A stretch of DNA of 37,132 nt from an uncultured Bacteroidaceae bacterium. Its GTDB lineage: Bacteria; Bacteroidota; Bacteroidia; Bacteroidales; Bacteroidaceae. The notes under the pieces are model-generated. The model saw only the letters and a list, made by a program, of their open reading frames with translations. It ran no database searches and had not been told where the DNA came from. This document shows positions 31,927 through 37,132 of this stretch, one piece after another. Location of the stretch: assembly GCA_904501945.1 (NCBI GenBank), contig CAJGCU010000006.1, forward strand, positions 1 to 37,132, written 5' to 3'. Made by a program: the position numbers and the translations under genes. Position 1 is the stretch's first letter; each line of letters opens with the position of its first letter.

Positions 31927-32680
31927 GATGTATGCTTTTGCTTAAAAGTTCATAAATATGCTGCAAATCAGGCGTGTCTGACAGCAGTTGCATCTGTTTG
32001 GAGATGACATTCTCATCCCATCTGACGGCTGGCCCTGTTTGCGCTTCTTGAGGCGTGAGTTCATGAAGCTTGCGAGCCGTTTCATCAACAAGCGGAAGCA
32101 TAACCTCAAAAGGAATGTCGCCATGCTCTTTCAGCAGTTTCTCCCCAAGACGAAAGCAATGATTGGCAAAATTGCAGCAGAAAACAGCAGCCAGATGCAG
32201 ATACTTGCGGTTTTCGCTGGTCAGCTCATACACACTATTAGAGATGTCAGATGCCAAAGATTTCAGCAAATCTCTATCGTCATCATGTGCAGCTTCGATG
32301 AAACATGGAATTTTCTCAAAGTCAACTTCACGCTGTTTGGAAAAGGTCTGCATGGGATAAAAAACACCACGTCGTGAAGCTGGTATGATGTCCATATCAA
32401 TGCTTCCTGCCGTATGCACAAACAGATTGTTTTCTCTCCCTTTCACTAACAATTCAGACACTTCTTTGAGCACAGAATCTTTTAGCGCAATAATATATAA
32501 ATCAGCACTTTTAACAAGTTCATCTAAAGATGTGGTATAAGTACATCCAAGCATATCGGCAAGCGCCTTTGCCGATGCTTCCGTGCGACTATAAATTTGT
32601 ACAATCTGATTGCCAGAACGAGAGATTGCTTTTCCTAAATTTGTAGCAAGATTCCCTGCCCCAACCAAAACGATATTCAT
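31913..32680 (-). CDS. Rossmann-fold DUF2520 oxidoreductase-like protein
   Basis: From the ATG at 32680 the product has 255 residues. It begins MNIVLVGAGNLATNLGKAI, a dinucleotide-binding GxGxxxxxG loop, and continues with a Rossmann domain to about residue 130. A helical DUF2520 domain follows (AAVFCCNFANHCFRLGEKLL, PLVDETARKL, QTGPAVRWDENVI). It resembles ketopantoate-reductase- or P5C-reductase-type enzymes, but the substrate is unknown. The frame stays open upstream to 32761, into nitroreductase; the later start fits the fold. Confidence 0.88.
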   Translation of the reverse strand: MNIVLVGAGNLATNLGKAISRSGNQIVQIYSRTEASAKALADMLGCTYTTSLDELVKSADLYIIALKDSVLKEVSELLVKGRENNLFVHTAGSIDMDIIPASRRGVFYPMQTFSKQREVDFEKIPCFIEAAHDDDRDLLKSLASDISNSVYELTSENRKYLHLAAVFCCNFANHCFRLGEKLLKEHGDIPFEVMLPLVDETARKLHELTPQEAQTGPAVRWDENVISKQMQLLSDTPDLQHIYELLSKSIHHDKL

Positions 32681-32726
32681 TGGCAATTGCTTTTGAATTT
32701 TGTGACTAAGAGTACAGTCATCTTCA

Positions 32727-33266
32727 TTATTCTTCTGCAGGGAATGGACCGATATGCACATTCTCCCATTTCAAGTCATCTTCATTCTGAGGCTTGCGCT
32801 CAATAGCTGGATAACCTATACCAATCACGCATTCTGCCGTGAGATTTTCTGGGTATCGCAACAAGAAACGAAGCACATTGTCAGAAGGTTCTCCGTTTTC
32901 CATAAAGCGATTACGAATCTGACACCAGCATGAGCCAAGTCCAAGGTCGGCTATCTGATACTGCATAGTGACAGCAGCCAAAGACGCATCTTCGCACCAC
33001 ACATCAGATGCTTCCCTATCACCCAACACGACGATGGCAACCTTAGCCTCAGCAAGGAACTGGCTTCCCATCGGGCGGCACAAAGACATTTTTTCGAGAA
33101 GCAATTTATCATCAATGACAACAAAATGCCATCCACGCACACTTTTGCCTGTTGGCGACATGAGTGCAGCACGAAGGATGGTTTGGAGGTCTTCAGCTTT
33201 AATTTCCTGATCTGTAAACTTTCGAACGCTACGGCGTTTTTGTACTAAATCTCTAAAATTTCCCAT
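32727..33266 (-). CDS. Nitroreductase-family FMN oxidoreductase
   Basis: The 179-residue protein begins with the FMN-binding pattern VQKRRSVRKFTDQEI. SPTGKSVRGWHFVVIDD lies near residue 37-53, and GLGSCWCQIRNRF and CVIGIGYPA come later. The family reduces nitro compounds, quinones or enones with NAD(P)H; the substrate here is unknown. It is first in the operon toward maf, with a 46-bp gap to the DUF2520 start. Confidence 0.92.
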   Translation of the reverse strand: MGNFRDLVQKRRSVRKFTDQEIKAEDLQTILRAALMSPTGKSVRGWHFVVIDDKLLLEKMSLCRPMGSQFLAEAKVAIVVLGDREASDVWCEDASLAAVTMQYQIADLGLGSCWCQIRNRFMENGEPSDNVLRFLLRYPENLTAECVIGIGYPAIERKPQNEDDLKWENVHIGPFPAEE

Positions 33267-33349
33267 TACTTGAATTACATATTGATGTGAATTTCGTGTA
33301 AAGTTAGAAAACTTTTACCATTCAAGAAGAATCTTTGCAAGATAATTAT

Positions 33350-33357
33350 TATCTTTG
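33350..33357 (+). promoter_or_regulatory. -7 box of a probable mltG promoter
   Basis: TATCTTTG lies about 93 bp before the mltG ATG. An ATCTTTGCAA decamer occurs twice (33331 and 33351). The expected TTTG is not found at 19-21 bp. Confidence 0.45.
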
Positions 33358-33449
33358 CAATAATATTTCCTATTAAATTAGGGAATATCTCTAATACATT
33401 ACCCCAATAGTGCAGAAGAACATCTGCTAACCTTGTACAGATTATTAAC

Positions 33450-34487
33450 ATGGCAAAAATAATAAAAACATTAGGAATCGTATTGGTCAGTCTCATTGCA
33501 GCAGCGGCAATTGGCGCTGTATGGCTGTATAACAGCGGATTTACACTCGGCAAACCAACATACATCTACATCGACAGGAATGACAATATTGACTCTGTAG
33601 AATACAAAATAAAAGAAACGTGCCATCCACAAAGCATGAGAGCATTTCAAGCATGGGCAATCCTGCTGAAACTTGAAGACCGTATAAGAACAGGAAAATA
33701 TGAAGTCACAGCCGACATGATGATGAAGGATTTGGTGCGCAACATCCGAAATCACAACGAGCAGCCCATCAGGATTGTTGTTCCATCTGTCAGAACGATG
33801 CCAGAAATGGCCAAACGCTTATCTCAGCAACTGATGATTGATTCTGCAGAAATAGCAAATTACATTGATGAAACTTCACATCTGAAGAATTGGGGATATA
33901 CGCAAGAAAACATCCCTGCCTTTTTTATCCCCAACACTTACGAAGTGTATTGGGACATGTCTGTGGAGGCTTTGTTTGAACGGCTACATAAAGAAAATAC
34001 AGCTTTTTGGAACGAAAAACGTCTTGCGAAACTGAAAGAAGCTGGAGAATATGCTGGCAGGGAATTGACAAAGGAAGAAGTGGCGACACTTGCATCTATC
34101 ATCGATAGCGAAACGGCAAACAATGCAGAGAAAGCCACCATTGCAGCCCTCTACATGAATCGACTTCGTATGGGAATGCCCCTGCAAAGCGACCCGACCG
34201 TTAAGTTTGCCTTGCAAGATTGGGGCCTGAGACGAATTCTGCACAAGCACCTTGAAGTGGAATCGCCTTATAACACTTATAAGAATACGGGGCTTCCACC
34301 TGGACCTATCTGTGTTCCAAGCATTGCTGGTATTGAAGCCGTACTGAATCATGACAAAAACAACTATATATATATGTGCGCCAAAGAGGACTTTTCGGGC
34401 ACTCACAACTTTGCCACGAACTATGCTGAGCATCAGAAGAATGCAGCTCGATATGTAAAAGCTCTGAACCAAAGAGGAATACGCTAA
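33450..34487 (+). CDS. mltG: Endolytic peptidoglycan transglycosylase MltG
   Basis: MltG (345 residues) cuts nascent glycan strands at the inner membrane. An N-terminal membrane anchor (residues 7-26) is followed by a LysM-like region and the YceG catalytic domain: PEMAKRLSQQLMI, AFFIPNTYEVYWD, VATLASIIDSETA with catalytic Glu221, YMNRLRMGMPLQSDPT, and NTYKNTGLPPGPICVPS. Length is normal. It diverges from nitroreductase and lies 83 bp before the GH43 gene. Confidence 0.95.
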   Translation: MAKIIKTLGIVLVSLIAAAAIGAVWLYNSGFTLGKPTYIYIDRNDNIDSVEYKIKETCHPQSMRAFQAWAILLKLEDRIRTGKYEVTADMMMKDLVRNIRNHNEQPIRIVVPSVRTMPEMAKRLSQQLMIDSAEIANYIDETSHLKNWGYTQENIPAFFIPNTYEVYWDMSVEALFERLHKENTAFWNEKRLAKLKEAGEYAGRELTKEEVATLASIIDSETANNAEKATIAALYMNRLRMGMPLQSDPTVKFALQDWGLRRILHKHLEVESPYNTYKNTGLPPGPICVPSIAGIEAVLNHDKNNYIYMCAKEDFSGTHNFATNYAEHQKNAARYVKALNQRGIR

Positions 34488-34570
34488 GTGGCCTCATGGA
34501 TACACAAAGCCATCACAAAAAACATTTACCCAAAACATTGAATTTGTTTAGATTAACTAATATAAAAATT

Positions 34571-37132
34571 ATGAAAAAAATTATTTTACCTTTACTAATT
34601 CTCGCATCAACAACACTTTCTGCACAGCGAGTGCGACGCGAGTACACACCTTCGCCAGTCGCAGGTACAGCATGGAATGCTCCAAGCAACATGAATCCCT
34701 TCATTCCTGGATATTTTGCAGACCCAACTATCCGTAAATTTGGAGACACCTACTACTTATATGCAACAACTGACGGAACAGGAAACGGTTATGGCCCTGC
34801 ACAGGTTTGGGTGAGCAAGGATTTTGTCAACTGGAAAAACTTTGTCATGAACTGGCCAACAACAGAAGTGGTGTGGGCTCCAGAGGTTGTACAACAGCCC
34901 AATGGAAAATATCGTTACTATTATTGCGAACCTTGCAATATCAATATTGGCGAAAGCGATTCTCCTGTAGGGCCATGGACAAACATCCTTGGCAAAGAAG
35001 ATGCCGTAATGGTTCCTGACCGATACATCCACAATGTCATCACACTTGACCCTATGCTGTTTGAAGATGAAGATAAAAGTCAATATCTATACTTCACCAC
35101 ATGGGGAATCTATGAAGGTTTTGGCTGTGGTGTGGCAAAGCTGAAAGATGGTGACTTTGACCTCAACGCTCTCGCAGAAAGCGTCACAAAAGATGCCAGA
35201 AGATGGAACGAGAACCGTCCATTCCCTATCGCGGCCGATGAATTCTTCACGGAAAAAAGGCTTATTCCCAACACGGAACTGAAAGACATATTTGAAGCTC
35301 CATTCATATTCAAACGTAATGGAATCTATTACTTCACATACTCATCAGGCAGTTGCCATACAGATACTTACAGGGTTCAGTATGCAACATCAACCGTTGG
35401 GCCAATGGGACCTTTTGAATACAAAGGCGAAATTCTCACCACAAACGAGGACGAGACCGTACATGGACCTGGACATCATTCTGTTCTGGAAAAAGACGGG
35501 AAATACTACATCGTCTATCATCGCCACAACAACCCCAAATCAGTACATGGCTTCAACCGCCAAGTATGTATTGACGAGATAACATTTGACGAGCAGGGCA
35601 ACATCAAGCCTATCACTCCAACTCACAATGCCTTGAATGTTGATGTTTTCAAAAACACGAAATACAAGAATTTGGCATTTGGAGCAAAAGTAACTGCTTC
35701 CTCTTATTATGATGATTGGTTCAAGCCTGAATATGCTGTGGATGACAACAACGCTACACTTTGGAAGGCACGCCACACAAACTGGGGAACAAATGCCCAA
35801 CAGAATACTGGAGAATGGATTCAGATAGACCTTGGCAAAGTACAGAAATTCAACGAAATCTGGACACAATTCGAGTATCCAACCTTCTTCTACCAATACA
35901 AGATAGAGACATCGCTTGATGCTGCAACCTGGGCAATGTACGCAGACCGCACCGACAACACCATGCAAGGCTCGCCCATGATTGACAAGAAAGCAATCAA
36001 GGCACGTTACATCCGCATCACGATTCTCGACACGCAGAAGAACGGTCACATGCCTGCCATCTGGAATGTGAAAGTATGGAAGAAAGCACCAGAACTGCCA
36101 GTCATTACAGCAGAAAGCAACGACGCCTATCCGGGCATGCACAAAAAGGATATTGAGATGCAAGAAAGAGCTTCTCAATCACCATATATCATCCTTAGCG
36201 CTGATCTCATAGCTCAGAAAGCAGAAAAGCCATTTGATATTACTGAAATCAATACACTTAGCAGAGACAGAGAAAATGCTATCACTTTCAAAGCGAACAA
36301 GCCTATTCGCATGCGAGTGAAAGATGGCAAATGGGGTATGTTCTTCAATGGTACACAAAACCTGAGCAGCGACATTCCGCTTCCAAACAACTTCCGCTAT
36401 AACTCACCTTATACCATTTCTGCTTGGGTTTTAAGCACAAAAGTTGGTCCTATCTCTACCGTCACTTCACTTTCATCATCACGCGCAGACCTTGCTAACA
36501 CAGAGTTCCGTTTAGGAACAGACCCTTCTACTGGACTCATCAACCATAATGGCTCATTTGAGAGCAGCGGTGCTCCACGCGACATTCAAGAAGGTGAAGG
36601 TAAATGGCAATTCTGGACCATTACATTTGACGGATGGATGGAAAAGGTATATCTCAACGGCAAGCTGCTGAAAGAGAAAAACAATTTCCTGATGATCAGG
36701 CCTGAAGGCAGAATCACCATTGGCGCAGATGCTGCTGGAACTAATAACTTCATGGGATATATCAATTCAATCATGATTCTTCCAACATCCATTTCAGCAG
36801 AAGACATCGCTAAGCTCTACGATTTCACCAACAAATTCGACACTCCTTCTCTTGGCGATGACGATTTTGAAGAAATTGACCCAGACAGCAAATTTGTCCT
36901 CTCTCCCGACATGAAGCCTACTTTTGAAAAGAAGGAAGAGTTCACGTTGTCCACAAAGACAGCAAACTTCAATGACGCTCCACTTGAAAATGGCGGAGAG
37001 ATGTATCACAAAGTCACAGGGGATTTTGTTGTTATGGCAACTGTTGCTGATATGGAAGGACTGAAGAGCCGCAATGTCACAGGATTCAATGAAGGCGGCA
37101 TCCTCATCGAGAACAATGGGACATTCTACCAA
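34571..37132 (+). CDS. Exported multidomain GH43 glycosidase (partial, 3' end outside)
   Basis: The frame is open from the ATG at 34571 to the window end (854 codons, no stop). A signal peptide ends near SAQ (residue 19). The five-bladed GH43 propeller (about 45-350) shows Asp51 (base, FADPTIRKFGDTYYLYAT), Asp160 (LDPMLFEDE), Glu242 (acid, FEAPFIFKRNG) and HGPGHHSV (300-304). A discoidin/F5-8C-type module follows (about 366-505), then a laminin-G-like jelly-roll (about 610-770, YTISAWVLST, WQFWTITFDG). A DUF1349-like module seems to begin near 800. GH43 enzymes act on arabinose- or xylose-containing glycans; the subfamily is not resolved. No clear promoter precedes it. Confidence 0.9.
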   Translation, partial: MKKIILPLLILASTTLSAQRVRREYTPSPVAGTAWNAPSNMNPFIPGYFADPTIRKFGDTYYLYATTDGTGNGYGPAQVWVSKDFVNWKNFVMNWPTTEVVWAPEVVQQPNGKYRYYYCEPCNINIGESDSPVGPWTNILGKEDAVMVPDRYIHNVITLDPMLFEDEDKSQYLYFTTWGIYEGFGCGVAKLKDGDFDLNALAESVTKDARRWNENRPFPIAADEFFTEKRLIPNTELKDIFEAPFIFKRNGIYYFTYSSGSCHTDTYRVQYATSTVGPMGPFEYKGEILTTNEDETVHGPGHHSVLEKDGKYYIVYHRHNNPKSVHGFNRQVCIDEITFDEQGNIKPITPTHNALNVDVFKNTKYKNLAFGAKVTASSYYDDWFKPEYAVDDNNATLWKARHTNWGTNAQQNTGEWIQIDLGKVQKFNEIWTQFEYPTFFYQYKIETSLDAATWAMYADRTDNTMQGSPMIDKKAIKARYIRITILDTQKNGHMPAIWNVKVWKKAPELPVITAESNDAYPGMHKKDIEMQERASQSPYIILSADLIAQKAEKPFDITEINTLSRDRENAITFKANKPIRMRVKDGKWGMFFNGTQNLSSDIPLPNNFRYNSPYTISAWVLSTKVGPISTVTSLSSSRADLANTEFRLGTDPSTGLINHNGSFESSGAPRDIQEGEGKWQFWTITFDGWMEKVYLNGKLLKEKNNFLMIRPEGRITIGADAAGTNNFMGYINSIMILPTSISAEDIAKLYDFTNKFDTPSLGDDDFEEIDPDSKFVLSPDMKPTFEKKEEFTLSTKTANFNDAPLENGGEMYHKVTGDFVVMATVADMEGLKSRNVTGFNEGGILIENNGTFYQ

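Noticed and set aside
34488..34570. Promoter before the GH43 gene
   Set aside because: Only TGAATTTG resembles a -7 box and no TTTG is placed correctly; co-transcription with mltG is as likely.

Overview
The window looks like a chromosomal segment of a Bacteroidota bacterium, order Bacteroidales, most probably Prevotella-like. The evidence is the promoter type (TTTG, 19-21 bp, then TAnnTTTG, found several times), the near absence of Shine-Dalgarno sequences, and the gene families: Bacteroidetes-type LptD, a DUF3078 barrel protein, the 29-residue AURKAIP1/COX24-like protein in front of RNase E/G, a MutA/MutB heterodimer and an exported family 2 beta-galactosidase. This placement rests on reading, not on a database search.

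Layout. 1-660: end of an unrecognised gene and a repeat-rich gap. 658-6235 (+): lptD, ruvX, def and a secreted TPR protein. 6733-10363 (-): a short unrecognised gene followed by an exported GH2 beta-galactosidase. 10951-14966 (+): methylmalonyl-CoA mutase mutA-mutB with a clear promoter. 15182-16540 (-): DUF3078 outer-membrane protein. 16738-18537 (+): a 29-aa ribosomal-type protein, a terminator-like hairpin, then RNase E/G. 18676-18956 (-): tRNA-Ser(GCT) and two identical tRNA-Glu(CTC). 19132-19950 (+): mazG. 19986-23750 (-): DMP19-family gene, smpB, and metH without its reactivation domain. 23944-25982 (-): ECF sigma factor, small membrane protein (probable anti-sigma) and an anchored lipoprotein, all overlapping. 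26051-26400: a transposase-less element with 19-bp terminal inverted repeats. 26524-29328 (-): an arsenic cluster (arsR, a 4Fe-4S membrane protein split by an in-frame TGA, arsC, small thioredoxin, ArsP-like permease). 29540-30741: a 49-aa membrane protein (-) and a DUF3298-type lipoprotein (+) behind a duplicated promoter-bearing repeat. 30833-33266 (-): nitroreductase, DUF2520 oxidoreductase, KdsC-like phosphatase, Maf. 33450-34487 (+): mltG. 34571 to the window end (+): a large multidomain GH43 glycosidase, cut by the window edge.

How the parts fit. Many genes serve the envelope: LptD and KdsC for lipopolysaccharide, MltG for peptidoglycan, DUF3078 and several lipoproteins, and the ECF sigma operon as a likely envelope sensor. 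MutAB and MetH are both cobalamin enzymes. LacZ and GH43 act on plant or host glycans. The arsenic genes form a regulon: a TTCG-N8/9-CGAA palindrome lies in front of three of its transcription units, and at arsR it brackets the -7 box exactly.

The least expected signals are in the gaps: three intergenic arrays of degenerate 23-bp units with an ATTACG core, a repeated promoter module shared between two unrelated operons, very long perfect hairpins after genes, and the TGA that replaces a conserved Trp codon in the 4Fe-4S protein. I did not find a clearly new multi-gene defence or biosynthetic system.
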